In this document: piece by piece, positions 34,491 to 46,724 of the stretch | Numbering within the stretch: the first letter of the stretch is position 1 | Layout of the letters: each line of letters starts with the position of its first letter | Source of the DNA: Dugong dugon | Lineage: Eukaryota > Chordata > Mammalia > Sirenia > Dugongidae | Assembly (NCBI GenBank): GCA_030035585.1 | Contig: CM057482.1 | Span: forward strand, 60,454,828 to 60,518,827 | Length of the DNA stretch: 64,000 bases | Direction: 5' to 3' | Program-made: the position numbers and the translations under genes | Notes under the pieces: generated by a model | Database searches by the model: none | What the model saw: only the letters and a program-made list of their open reading frames with translations | What the model was told of the DNA's origin: nothing

Positions 34491-35939
34491 CAGGACCACT
34501 GGGTACCCTGGAGGCAGATAAAGTTTGATCCAAACACCAGTCAGAGTAGCTGAAATCCTTGTGATTTACAGATGTGCAAGATGGTTGCCCTAGGTCCCCA
34601 GCTGCCTAGACTGGACTAGTTCTCCCTGTGCCACAGTTGGGACCTGAAATAAAGAAGAATGGGGAGAAGACAGTGTTGAGCAAGGAGGGAGAGTTCTTGG
34701 CCTTCAGCTCTCTCCCTGGGCAGGGCTTCTTACCAGGCTCATGGCAATGCTCCACCCTGAGGGCATTTCAATTTAAGGCAGAACAGCCTCCAGCCTTCCA
34801 GAGTACATACTTGCATTCTTCATGCAGCTACACAGACCTCTTCCTTCTGGCAACAAGATCACAGATGCAGGAACTTACTCATTCCACACCACAAGAAGCA
34901 TCCAGGCCTGGACAGGCTGGAAAACTTCAACATGATTTCCTCCAGGGAGTCAGGGGTCCAAAGCTGAGGTTGATGGTATGCCTACAGAACTTCGCACCTT
35001 GTAGGTTAGCACGCACACTTTTATTTGACATAAACTTGGGTGAATTTTCGGGAAAATACTTTTTTCAAGTTTGTTAATGAACTCATCATGCTTTATTAAT
35101 TTTTAATTATGTGCAGGTAAAATTTTTGTGATTTATTTTTTAAACTTTCATTTCATTTATAGCACTGTAATATGTGATCAGTATTTTTCCTGTTAATTTT
35201 GCAATTAACATTTCTTTCTTCCCCCTGGGTTTCTGTTTGTTTGTTTGTTTTTCCTTTGCTCTCAGGACACATCACCAGCAGTCCGCAAGCTTTCCAGAGA
35301 TACAGGAAGATTCCCGAACACTTTCTTTCAACCTTATAATAATGGATCAACTAGTAAGGCAGGAAATCATTAAGTTTTCTCTAAGGAGCAGTGCCTGTCC
35401 TTTCCATTTGTTTCCACCCCATGTCCTTACCCAGTTGACCACTAGTTTTTTATTTCCTGGTCTCAGTGCAAATGTTCTCTCTCTCACACGCAGTCTTTAT
35501 ACCAGAGTATCCCCTTTAAGCATTATCCTTCCTTTTATTAATTTCTCTAACAGCACTCTCTAATTTTAGTTCATATTCTAATTTCTATACTAATTATTTA
35601 CAGCTTGTTTAGTATGTAGAATCTCAAGCCATCCCAGATCTGTTCAACCAAAATCCACATTTTAACAAATCACCAGGTTATTCACATCAAGTTTAAGAAA
35701 GATTCACTGCTCTAAAGCCTGTAACTCTAGGAATGAGCATTGTATCAGCTGCTACCCTTTAAGCCATCTACATCTCCATTATATTATCCACTACCTTCCT
35801 GATCCACAACCAATCTCCACATCTAGGACTCCTCACATTCTTGCTTAACTTGTTCATAACAAGTTCCTGCCTGATGTCATTCATTCATGGTTGACATGTC
35901 CAAAACTTATCTGCACCACAGGAACTGGAGTGTTCTGTT
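34491..35939. other. No gene recognised
   Basis: Single-copy-looking DNA that was joined to 29931-30096 before the HAL1-like insertion. The 149-codon frame at 34628-35077 shows no domain or codon pattern I recognise. Confidence 0.4.
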
Positions 35940-36265
35940 TTAAATCACAAATACACTCTCACCTATCTCTGCTGAATGCCAGTCAGTGGCTGTCCATTGG
36001 CCTTCAAAAAGTCCAGAGTAGTAAGCACGGTTCTCAACGACCTGCTGCCATCGCCCCCTTCAATCTGGCTCATTCCCCCACCCCCACCCCTGTCCCTGAA
36101 CCTACAGTTTGTTTGATTCAATCACCTCTGACTTCATCAAGGAAGGGATGATACTGGGTTCTCTGCTCCCTCAGGGATTTATTTACACACGTATTTTTCC
36201 CAACTGAAATACTCTTTCCACCCCCATCCATTCCACATGCTATCAGCCCTGCTCAACCACGTATG
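35940..36265 (+). mobile_element. L2 LINE 3' fragment
   Basis: Order of words ('agtggctgtccattggcctt', 'aaaaagtccagagtagtaag', 'cgacctgctgccatcgcccc') matches the L2 3' end as I remember it. Confidence 0.6.
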
Positions 36266-36319
36266 CAGCTAAATCTAACTAATATTTTGAATCTTCACAT
36301 AAATAATCTGTAGTCTAAC

Positions 36320-37862
36320 ATGAAGAAATGCTCACGATCAGTAGCCATTAGAGAAATGCAGATCAAAACTACAATGAGATATCATCTCACCCCAACAAGG
36401 CCAGCCTTAATCCAAAAAATGCAAAATAATAAATGCTGGAGAGGTTGTGGAGAGACTGCAACACTTATACACCGTTGGTGAGAATGTAAAATGGTACAAC
36501 CACTTTGGAAATCGATTTGGCGCTTCCTTAAAAAGCTAGAAATAGAAATACTATATGATCCCGCTATCCCGCTCCTTGGAATATATCCTAGAGAAATAAG
36601 AGCCGTCACACGAATAGATACATGCACACCCATGTTCACTGCAGCACTGTTCACAATAGCAAACAGATGGAAACAACCTAGGTGCTGATCAACAGAGGAA
36701 TGGATAAACAAACTGTGGTATATCCACACAATGGAAGACTAAGCAATGATGAAGAACAACGATGAAGCGGTGAAACATTGTATAACATGGAGGAAGCTGG
36801 AACATATTATGCTGAGTGAATTTAGTCAGTCATAGAAGGACAAATACTGTATAAGACCACTATTATAAGAACTCAAGAAAATATTTAAACACAGAAGAAA
36901 ACATTCTTTGATGGTTACGAGGGTGGGGAGGGAGGGTGAGGGCTATTTACTAACTAGATAGTAGATAAGAATCAACTTAGGTGAAAGGAAGGACAGCACA
37001 CACTACAGGTGAAGTCGGCATAACTGGACTAAACCAAAGCTAAGAAGCTTCCTGAATACAACCAAATACTTTGAGAGACAGAGTAGCAGGGGTAGGGGTA
37101 TAGGGACCATGCTTTCAGGGGACATCGATGTCAAATGGCATAACAAAGCTTATTAAGAAAATGTTCTGCATCCTACTTTGGTGACTGGTGTCTGGGGTCT
37201 TAAAAGCTTGCAAGCGGCCATCTAAGATGCATGAATTGGTCCCAACCACCTAGAGTAAAGGAGAATGAAGAACACCAAAGACACAAGGAAAGTATTAGTC
37301 CAAGAAACAGAAGGGGCCACATAAACCAGAGACTTCATCAGCCTGAAACCAGAACTAGATGGTGCCCGACTACCACCAATGACTGCCCTGACAGGGAACA
37401 CAACAGGGAGTCCCTGATGGACCAGCAGAAAGATGGGGCGCAGAACTCAAATTTCAGTAAAAAGACAAGACTTAATGGTCTGAGACTGGAGGTACCCCGG
37501 AAAGCATGGACCCTGGATTCTCTATCAGCCCAGAACTAAAACAATTTCCGAGGCCAACTCTTCAGACAGGGATTGGACTGGACTGTGGGATATAAAGTGA
37601 TACTCATGAGGAGTGTGCCTCTTAGCTCAAGTACATACAAGAGACCAAAGGGGCAGCTTCTGTCCAGAGGTGAGATGGGAAGGCTCTGGAAGGAGCTGGT
37701 TGATTGGACATGGGGAATCAGGGATGGAAAGCAGGAGTGTGTTGTCACAGAAGGGGGTGAGCAATTAGGATCACATAACAGTGTATGTATAAGGTTTTAT
37801 ATGGGAGACTGACTTGAAATGTAAACTTCATTTAAACTACAACAATTAAAGAAAAAAAAGTT
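36320..37862 (+). mobile_element. L1, 5'-truncated, 1.54 kb
   Basis: Ends of ORF2 ('atgctcacgatcagtagcca', LEIEILYDPAIPLLGIYPRE near 36535-36595) and the long 3'UTR (36880-37862), ending 'aaactacaacaattaaag' plus A-run. An 11-bp near-perfect target duplication flanks it: TGTAGTCTAAC at 36309-36319 and TGCAGTCTAAC at 37863-37873. Confidence 0.88.
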
Positions 37863-37873
37863 TGCAGTCTAAC

Positions 37874-38069
37874 CTGACTCTCGGGTTAGGTCCTTTTATT
37901 ACAAGGATTAGACGTTCCTGGGTTTTCGTTATTTATTTAAAACTGTCCTTTATGCTAGACTGTCAATCTATGGGCAAACAGTCTGTATCTTCTTTTCTTG
38001 TTCTTTCTAGCCTACGACACTGATCACTGAGGACACACACAGATCATCACCTGTTGTATATACTCTTGA
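37874..38069. other. No gene recognised
   Basis: Short AT-rich interval between the L1 and a DNA-transposon relic. Confidence 0.4.
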
Positions 38070-38235
38070 ACAGCACTATCCAATGAAATTTTCTTTGAAG
38101 ACAGAGATGTTCTTCTGCATAGTCCAATATGGTAGCCACTAGCCCCATGTGGCTATTTAGCACTTAGCATGTGACTAATACAACTAAGGAACTCAAGTTT
38201 TTCTTTTAATTAATTTTATTTGAAATAGCCATGGC
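38070..38235 (+). mobile_element. hAT-like non-autonomous DNA transposon relic
   Basis: Words 'cactatccaatgaaattttc', 'gtccaatatggtagccacta' and 'ccatgtggctatttagcact' are typical of an old palindromic mammalian hAT-type MER element. Its right end is interrupted by an AfroSINE. Confidence 0.6.
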
Positions 38236-38239
38236 TATT

Positions 38240-38378
38240 GAAATAGCTATGGCTGCTAACCAAAAGGTCAGCAGTTTGAATCCATCAGCTACTCCTTAGA
38301 AACCCTATGGGGCAGTTCTATTCTGCCCTATAGGGTCACTGTGAGTCAGAATCAACTTGATGGCAATGGGTTTGGGTT
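38240..38378 (+). mobile_element. AfroSINE, head shortened
   Basis: 'ctgctaaccaaaaggtcagc', 'ctatggggcagttctattct', tail 'gtgagtcagaatcaacttga' and 'tggcaatgggtttggg'. Confidence 0.88.
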
Positions 38379-38599
38379 TTGGTCTAGACAGTGGACACCA
38401 CATCTCTAGTGGACTCAGCAGAACTCTAAGTGACCAACATAGCAGAGAGAGTGTGAAGGCTGCCATCACCACAATACAGAGCTTCACAGCTTTTTGTCTG
38501 CTGAAAGCCTGTCACATAGGATATACAGCTGATAAAAGCAAAGGTAACATTCAGTTCAATTTGGTTGTATTTACATGATTAAGGTCATCCTAAACTAGA

Positions 38600-39210
38600 T
38601 TTACCTCATTCTGAAACCTGGAATGATATTTCAACATAGAAATGAGTGGGAGCAACTGAGGAGGCAGGAGGGGCACTCTCTGAGAAGGTGCCATCTGAAG
38701 TGAGGCCTGAATTATAAGGATTATCAGATTCCTATGGTTATAAAGTTTTCCTCTAATTAGAGGAAATACCTGGTGCAAAGGCTGAAAGGCAAGAAAAATC
38801 TTCACATCTTTGAAAGTTTTTTAAATATGCGTCCAGACCTTATGTAACATGAGGGTGACTGTTATAAATTTAAGTCAGAGAGCTATGCGTACACCTGACC
38901 ATGTAGGATCTTGTTGGTCAATGCAAAATATATGGATGTTATTCTGTATGTGATTGATAGCTTACTTGGTTTATATTTCTGAAATATGCCTTTGCTACTG
39001 GGTGGAGATTATACCTTCTTTTGACAAGAGAAAAAAAAGTAAGTTCAGAGGCTGTTTTCATGAGGCAGATCACTCCGAGTAGCTTGGACTATTTCCCCTA
39101 AACTAGTGAATAGATGCTGATGTCACTTACTGGTAAGGGAAGGCCAAATGAAGAGTAAATTTGTCAGGTGAGATTTTAAAAGTTCTGTCTTGGACATGTT
39201 AGATTTCACT
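38600..39210 (+). repeat. Ancient interspersed repeat, family not assigned
   Basis: Words such as 'gtgaggcctgaattataagg', 'gaccatgtaggatcttgttg' and 'gtcttggacatgttagattt' suggest a widespread ancient mammalian repeat related to 14250-14700. Confidence 0.4.
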
Positions 39211-39754
39211 CCTTAGTGCCCCAGGTGGACTATAGGAAGGGTTTGGTGTCTGAGTCCATTGGTATCCATGAACCCATATCTCATCCTTTAGGTTGCCACC
39301 TCCTGGCCACCAAGCATCAAACTGTGATTTCTGAAACAGGCTCCATTCCCACTTCTGAGCTTCAAACTAGAGGAAAGGAAGGGCACAGTTCTGGCATGGA
39401 TTAGGCCTTTAGGAACTGCAACTTGATATTGTGGCATTATCTGAGATTCTGAAATAGAAAGATTCAGTAGTTTGAATGAAGGTTTGAATGTGGCATGAAG
39501 TGACTACACTACCAGTCATGTTTTCAAGGGGAACTCCATCCAAAAGGGAGTAGTTTTAGTGTATCTCTAGGGAAAGACGGGAAATTAAAAGGAACTGCAT
39601 TTTCCTACCAATGTAGAGATTACAATTGGTGTTTGATGATCATTTTTCCTCTACTCATTTCTGAACTTTTTGAAACATGCAATATTTATACAATTTTAAA
39701 AAATGAGAACATTTAGTTTTTCCACATACTAGTTAGTTTTCAACAATGGATTCT
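39211..39754. other. No gene recognised
   Basis: No coding or repeat signature that I can name. Confidence 0.4.
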
Positions 39755-40497
39755 TAGATACTATACCAAAAGCAGGAGCAACAAAAGACAAGATAGATAA
39801 ATAAAAAATTTGTGTATCAAAGGACTTTATCAACAAAGTGAAGAGACAACCTACAGAATGGGAAAAAAATATTTGGAAATCATATATCTGATAAAGATTT
39901 AATAGCCAGGATATAAAAAGAACTCCTCCAATCAAACCATTTTAAACATGGGAAAAAACTTTTAAATAGATATTTCACCAAAGAAGATATACAAATGGCC
40001 AATAAACACATTAAAAGATGCTTGATGCCAGTAGTCATTAGGGTAATGCAAACCAAAATCAAATGAGATACCCCCTCATCCCTACTAGGATGGATACTAC
40101 ATGAAAAACAGAAACAAACAAGAGTCAGAGAGAATTGTTGAAAATTTGCTTGTGGGATATCAAAATGGAGCAGCCTCCATGGAAAAGTTTGCTGTTCTAC
40201 AAAAAGTGAAAAATACAATTACCCTATGAGCCAGAAATTTCCATCCCAAGAGCAATGGTGGTGCAAATGATTAAGCAATCGATTGCTAACTCAAAGGTTG
40301 GTGGTTTGAACCCAACCAGCAGCTCCACAGGAGAAAGATATGGTGATCTGCTCCCATGAAGATTACAGACTAGAAAACCTTATTTTCCAGTTCTACTCTA
40401 TAACATGGGGTCACTATGAGTCAAAAATCAAATCAACCACACCTAACAACAAGAAGTATACACCCAAAAGGTTTGAAAGCAGGTACTCAAACAGGTA
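39755..40497 (+). mobile_element. Older L1 ORF2 3' part, host of later insertions
   Basis: L1 ORF2 C-terminal wording ('gtatcaaaggactttatc', 'agaatgggaaaaaaatattt', 'atttcaccaaagaagatata'). It is interrupted by an AfroSINE (40244-40455), continues at 40456-40497, and resumes beyond the MaLR provirus at 51862-52190. Confidence 0.85.
40244..40455 (+). mobile_element. AfroSINE, long form
   Basis: Head 'ggtggtgcaaatgattaagc', B-box region 'ttggtggtttgaacccaacc', long-body part 'gatatggtgatctgctccca', tail 'gtcactatgagtcaaaaatc' and 'cctaacaacaag'. Confidence 0.85.
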
Positions 40498-41034
40498 CGT
40501 TATGGAGTGAATTGTGTACTCCCAAAATATGTGTTTGTAAATCCTAGCCTCTATGCCTGGGTTATAATCCCATTTGAAAATAGGTTGTCTTTGTTATGTG
40601 AATGAGGCAGTGTTAGTGTAAATTGCATCCTGAATCAATCTCTTTTGAGATACAAGAGATTAAACAAGCAAGCTAGCAAGCAGAGATGGGGGAAGAGATA
40701 TACACCAAGCCACAAGAAGACTGCCCAGAAGCAGAAGCTCAAAGAAACAAGGACCTTCCTCCAGAACCAGGAGAGAGAGAAAGCCTTCCTCTAGGCTGGG
40801 CACCCTGAATTCAGACTTCTAGCCTCCTAAACTGTGAAAAAATAAATTTGTTTGTTAAAGCCACCCACTTGTGGTATTTCTGTTACAGCACCACTAGATA
40901 ACTAAAACAGAATTTGGTACCAAGAGTGGGGTGCTGCTCTAACAAATACCTAAAATGTGGAAATGGTTTTGGAATTGGGTAATGGGGAGAGACTGAAAGA
41001 GTTTTAAGGTGCCTAATATTATGGTTTAAGGTGC

Positions 41035-41398
41035 ATAATGGTGTTGGCAAAGAATACTGAATATACCATGGTCTGCAAGAAAAACAAACATATCTGTCTT
41101 GGAAGAGGTACAGCCAGAATGCTCCTTTGAAGCGAGGATGGTGAAACTTTGTCTCATGTACTTTAGGCACATTATGAGGCATCACGAGAGACCAGTCCCT
41201 GGAGAAAAACATCATGCTTGGTAAAATTAGAGGGTCAGTGGAAAAAAAGGAAGTCTCTCAATGAGATAGATTGACACAGTGGCTGTAACAATGGGCTCAA
41301 ACATAGCAACAATTGTGAGGATGGGGCAGGACCAGGCAGTGTTTCCTTCTGTTGTACATAGGGTCACTGTGAGTCAGAAGTGACTCGGCATAGTAAAC
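41035..41398 (+). mobile_element. RTE 3' end inserted in MaLR internal region
   Basis: 'ttggcaaagaatactgaata', 'ctgtcttggaagaggtacag', 'gtgagtcagaagtgactcgg' and a short AAC tail. 5'-truncated. Confidence 0.85.
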
Positions 41399-41544
41399 AA
41401 CATAGTAAAAGCATAGATCATCTTGAAGAGACTGTTGGTAGAATAATTGATGTCAAAGACAATTCTGCTGAGGGCTCAGAAGGAAGTAAGGAGAACTATA
41501 AAGTCTCTCTCATCTTAGAGGATACATATGGCATTAACCCTACA

Positions 41545-44500
41545 ACCCAAACTATTAGAAAAAGAGCAGCAAAAGAAGCCCACAGTCGTTAGAAAAAATG
41601 ATATAATAAAAATCAGAGCAGAAATAAATGAAACAAAGAACAGAAAAACAACAGAATCAACAAGACTAAAAGCTGGTTCTCTGAAATGATCAATAAAATT
41701 GACAAACCACTGGCCAAACTGACAAGAGAAAAACAGGAGAAGATGCAAATAACCTGAATAATAAATGAGATGGGTGACATTACAACAGAACCAACTGAAA
41801 TAAGAAGGATCATAGCAGAATACTATGAAAAACTGTACTCCAACAAATTTGAAAACCTAGAAGAAAAGGACAAATTTCTAGAAACACACGACCTACCCAA
41901 ACTAACACTAACTGAGGCAGAAAATTTGAAAAGAAGAAGAAACTGAAGGGGTCATTAAAAAAAAAAAAAAAAAGAAACTCCCAACAAAATAAGCTGTGGT
42001 CCAGTTGGATTCACTGGAGAATTTTAACAAACATTCAAAAAAGAGTTGACACCAATTCTACTGAACTATTCCAGAATATAGAAAAGGAAAGTATACTACC
42101 AAATTCATTCTACAAAGCCAGCATAACCCTGATACCAAACCCAGGCAAAGGCATCACTAAAAAAGAAAACTGCACATCAGTATCTCTCATGAATATAGAC
42201 ACAAAAATTATCAAAATACTAGACAACAGAATTCAAAAGCATATCAAAAAAATAATACATCACAACCAAGTGGCATTTATACCAGGCATGCAAGGATAGT
42301 TTAACATTAGGAAATCAACCAACATAATCCACCACATAAATAAAACAAAGGAAAAGAATCACATGGTCATCTCAATTGATGCAGAAAAGGTATCTGATAA
42401 AGTCCAACACCATTCCTGATAAAAACTCTCAGCAAAACAGGAATAGACGGGAAATTCGTCAACATAGTAAAGGGCATTTATACAAAACCTACAGCCAACA
42501 TTATCCTCAATGGAGAGAGTCTGAAAGCATTCCCCCTGAGAACAGGAACCAGACAAGGATGCCATTTATCACCACTCTTATTCAAAATTGTATTGGAAGT
42601 CCTAGCTACAGCAATAAGGCAAGAAAAATAAAGAGTAGCCAAATTAATAAGGAAGATGTAAAACTATCCCTATTTGCAGATGATATGATCCTATACACAG
42701 AAAATTGCGAAGATTCCACAAGAAAGTTACTGGAACTAATAGAAGGATTCAGCAAAGTGGAAGGATACAAGATCAATATACAGAAATCAGTTGGATTCAT
42801 CTACGTCAACAAAGGGAACTTTGACAAGGAAATCAGGAAAACAATACCACTTACGATAGCCCTCCAAAAGATAAAATACTTAAGAATAAATTGAACTAGG
42901 CACATAACAGACTTACACAAAGAAAACTACAAAATACTACTGCAAGAAACTAAAAGAGACCTACATAAATGGAAAATCGCACCATGCTCTTGGATAGGAA
43001 GACTTACCACTGTGAAAATGTCAATACCACCCAAAGTGATACATACATATAATACAATCCCAATCCAAATCCCAACAGCATTCTTTAACAAGATGGAAAA
43101 ACTAATCCTAGCTTTATATGGAAAGGAAAGAGGCCTCAAATAAGTAAAGCAATCATCATGAATTGAATTGTGTCCCTCCCAAAAATATGTGTCAACTTGG
43201 TTACGCCATGATTCCCAGTACTGTATAGTTGTCCTCCATTTTGTGATTTTCCTTTGTGTTATAAATCATTATCTCTGTCTGTGGTTAAAGAGGATTAGGG
43301 CAGGATGTAACAACCTTGCTCAGGTCACATCTCTGATCCAATGTAAAGGGAGTTTCCCTGGGATGTGGCCTGCACCACCTTTTATCTTACATGAGATAAA
43401 AGGAAAGGGAGGCAAGCAGAATTGGGGACCTCATACCACAAGAAAGCAATGCCAGGAGCGGAGCGCATCCTTTGGACCCAGGGTTCCTATGTGGAGAAGC
43501 TCCTAGTCCAGGGTTAAGATTGATGACAAGGACCTATCTCCAGAGCTGACAGAGAAAGTGTCCCCTGGAGCTGACACCCTGAATTTGGACTTCTAGCCTA
43601 CTAGACTATGAGAAGATACATTTCTCTTTGTTAAAGCCATCCACTTTTGGTATTTCTGTTATATCAGCACTAGATGACTAAGATGGCAATATTAAAGAAA
43701 AACAAAGTAGTAGGCCTCACACTACCTGATCTCAGAATCTACTACACAGCTACAGCAGTAAAAACAGCCTGGTACTGGTATAACAACAGACATATAGCCC
43801 AAAAGAACAGAACTGAGAACCCTGATGTAAATCCATCCACCTATGGACAGCTGATCTTTGAAAAAGGACCAAAGACCATTAAAGGGGGAAGAAGCAGTCT
43901 ATTCAAAAAACGGTGCTGGCAAAACTGGATATCTATCTGTAGAAAAATGAAACATGACCCATACCTCACACCATACGCAAAAACTAACTCAAAATGGGTC
44001 AAAGACCTGAATATGAAACCTAAAACTATAAAGATCACAGAGATAAAAACAGGCTCAACGCTAAGGGCCCTAATATATGACAAAAACAGCATAACAGACA
44101 TAACTAAAAATGCCCACACAGCACAAGATGAACTAGATAAACAGGACTTCCTAAAAATTAAATACTTATGTTCAACAAAAGATCTCCAAAAGAGTAAAAA
44201 GAGAACCTACAGATTGGGAAAAAATATTTTGGCCACAACATCCAACAAGGGTCTAATCTTTAAAATTTATAGAAACCTTCAACACATCAACAGTAAAAAG
44301 ACAAATAATCCAATTAAAAAATGAGCAAAGGATATGAACAGACACTTCACCAAAGGAGACATTCAGGCAGCTAACAAACATATGAAGAAATGCTCATGAT
44401 CACTAGCAATTAGAGAGAATCAAATCAAAACTACAGTGAGATAACATCTTACCCCGACATTACTGGCATGAATCAAAAAATAGAAAATAACAAATGCTGG

Positions 44501-45330
44501 CGAGGTTGTAAGGAGGTTGGAACTCCTACTATAAACTGCTGGGGGGAATGTAAAATGGTACAACCACTACGGAAAATGATATGGAGCCTCCTCTAAAAGC
44601 TAGAAATAGAAATACCATAGGATCCAGCAATCCCACTTCTAGGAATATATCCTAGAGAAAGAGCCATCACATGAATAGATATATGCATAGCCATGTTCCT
44701 TGCATTATTATTCACAATAGCAAAAAGATGGAAACAACCTAAGTGCCCATCAACAGACGAATGGATTAACGAACTGTGGCATATACACAATGGAATACTA
44801 CTCAATGATAAAGAATAACGACGAATCCACGAAACATCTCACAACATGGATGAATTTGGAGGACATTATGCTGAGTGCAATTAGTCAATGACAAAAGGAC
44901 AAATATTGTATAAGACCACTATTATAAAGTAACAATAAAAGGTTTACACACAGGAAAAAAAAAGTACTTGATGGTTACCAGGGATGGGAGGGGGACGGAG
45001 GGAAAATTACCAAATAGATAGAAGACAAGTGTTAATATTGGTGAAGGGAAAGGCAATACACAATATGGGAGAAGTCGGCACAACACAACCAAGGCAAGAG
45101 AGGAAGAATGCTGAGAGCAACGCAAAAATAAAGGGCAACTATGCTAACTACTACAGCATAGACAATCGTGCAACAATAGTGTTAACACTAACTTAAGAAT
45201 GGATACACAGGTAGATATGCCAAGAGGTGTGGGAGGGTGTAAGGGAACACAGACACTGGCAGATACAAGTTTGGTGGTAGATACATAGATATAGATATAT
45301 ACATATATAGATACATATATGTAGTAATGT
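41545..45330 (+). mobile_element. L1, 5'-truncated within ORF2, split by an LTR
   Basis: ORF2 starts in the endonuclease-RT linker. The RT active-site box [11 protein letters not shown] is at about 42676-42708. The C-terminal region reads WYWYNNRHIAQKNRTEN and FLKIKYLCSTKDLQKSKKRT within an open frame at 43674-44324. The 3'UTR follows from about 44900. Stops and frameshifts (including an A-run at 41959-41975) interrupt ORF2. The MaLR LTR at 43154-43685 splits it. The 3' end near 45330 is uncertain. Confidence 0.88.
43154..43685 (+). mobile_element. MaLR solo LTR inserted in L1 ORF2
   Basis: Flanked by GCAAT at 43149-43153 and 43686-43690. Removing the LTR and one GCAAT restores the L1 order ('agtaaagcaat' to 'attaaagaaaaacaaagtag'). 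It has TTGAATTGTGTCC near the start and ends 'actagatgactaagatg'. Confidence 0.92.
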
Positions 45331-45937
45331 CTTTGTTTTATTTCGTGTTCTCTTTATTGGAGTTAACGTGATATTACAGCTATTGATAAGAAGAATGGTT
45401 CATGTTCAAGGAAAAATACATGACATGACAAATACAAGATACAGGAGGTGAATGGGGATGGTGGAATCCACGTAGCTCAAAAACTAGGTAGATCAAATTC
45501 TTTCAATTCTCTCAACAGGAGCTTTTGTTGTCGGAACTATATTGTAACACTAAAGAAAGGACTCATAAAATACTGTCATAACATTTCCAGATAGGTCTGA
45601 GGCTAGTGGATCTAATTGTCATATCTAGTGTACTGTGGCCCTCACATACATGACTAACCCTGCTGTGGACAAGAAGTTTAAGGAGCTCCAGGTAAGGAGT
45701 ATCTGTTCCCCTTTTGATCTTGCTTCTCAGTCCTAATAATTGAGTACTGCTTTTCCCTGTACTCTAAACAGTAACTGGAGGGTCTCTGCCTTACAGCAAT
45801 GCTTATTAATCACATCTCCCCAGACAAATGATCTATTTTTTTCCTATACTTTTGGCACTGCATTTTTTACCCTGAACTCGTTTCTATGACTAGTTATCTG
45901 TGTTGACCTTTGCCATAAGGCTCCCTGATACAACACT
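45331..45937. other. No gene recognised
   Basis: Could be the remaining 3' part or flank of the preceding L1. I cannot identify it. Confidence 0.3.
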
Positions 45938-46038
45938 TGTTGTTATTGTGTTAGGTGCCGTTGAAGTTGATTCCAACTCATGGCAACCCCATGTGACAGA
46001 GTAGAATTTCCCCATAGGGTCTTCTTGGCTGTAATCTT
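45938..46038 (-). mobile_element. AfroSINE tail half, reverse
   Basis: Starts 'gttgttattgtgttaggtgc', then 'ttccaactcatggcaacccc' and 'tttccccatagggtcttctt'. The tRNA-like head is missing. Confidence 0.8.
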
Positions 46039-46715
46039 TTTTTGTTTATTGTTGTAGTTTAAGTGAAAGTTTATGTTTCAAGTTAGTTTCTCATACAAAA
46101 ATTACACGGTTATGTGACCCTAATTGTTCTCCCCATACTGTGACAGCACTCTCCTCCTTTCCACCCTGATTTCCCATGTCCATTCAACCAGCTCCTAACC
46201 CTACCTTCTCATCTCACCTCCAGACAGAAGCTGCCCATTTAGTCTTGTGTGTCTACCTGAGCTAAGCACACTCATCACGAGCATGATTCTATGTCCCACA
46301 GTCCAGTCCAATCTTTGTCTGAAGCATTGGCCTCGAAAATTGTTTTAGTTCTGGGTTAACAGAAAGTCTGGAGGCCATGCTTGCCGGGGTTCCTCCAGTC
46401 TTAGTCAGACCATTAAGTCTGGTCTTTTTACATGAATTTGAGTTCTGCACCCTACCTTTCTCCTGCTCCATCAGGGACTCTCTGTTGTATTCCCTGACAG
46501 GCCAGTCATTGGTGGTAGCCGGGCACCATCTAGTTCTTCTGGTCTCAGGCTGACGAAGTCTCTGGTTTATGTGGTCCTTTCTGACTCTTGGGCTAATACT
46601 TACCTTGTGTCTATGGTGTTCTTCACTCTCCTTTACTCCAGGTGGTTGGGACCAATTCAAGTGTCTTGGATGGCAGCCTGCTAGACTTTAAGACCCCAGA
46701 CGCCACTCTAGTGGT
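46039..46715 (-). mobile_element. L1 3'UTR, reverse
   Basis: Reverse complement of the L1 3'UTR seen on the plus strand at 37190-37860: 'ttaagtgaaagtttatgttt', 'ctgtgacagcactctcctcc', 'gactctctgttgtattccct'. The antisense 123-codon frame is the same shadow seen at 37231. Confidence 0.9.
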
Positions 46716-46724
46716 GGCTATTTT

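Noticed and set aside
34628-35077. 149-codon plus-strand open frame
   Set aside because: No domain or family resemblance. Lies in unique DNA next to the HAL1-like insertion.
42376-42894. Functional reverse transcriptase suggested by FADDMILY
   Set aside because: The L1 is 5'-truncated and ORF2 is broken by stops, frameshifts and an LTR.
46289-46660. 123-codon minus frame also present in part at 37231-37539
   Set aside because: Recurs because it is a shadow frame in the L1 3'UTR, which is noncoding.
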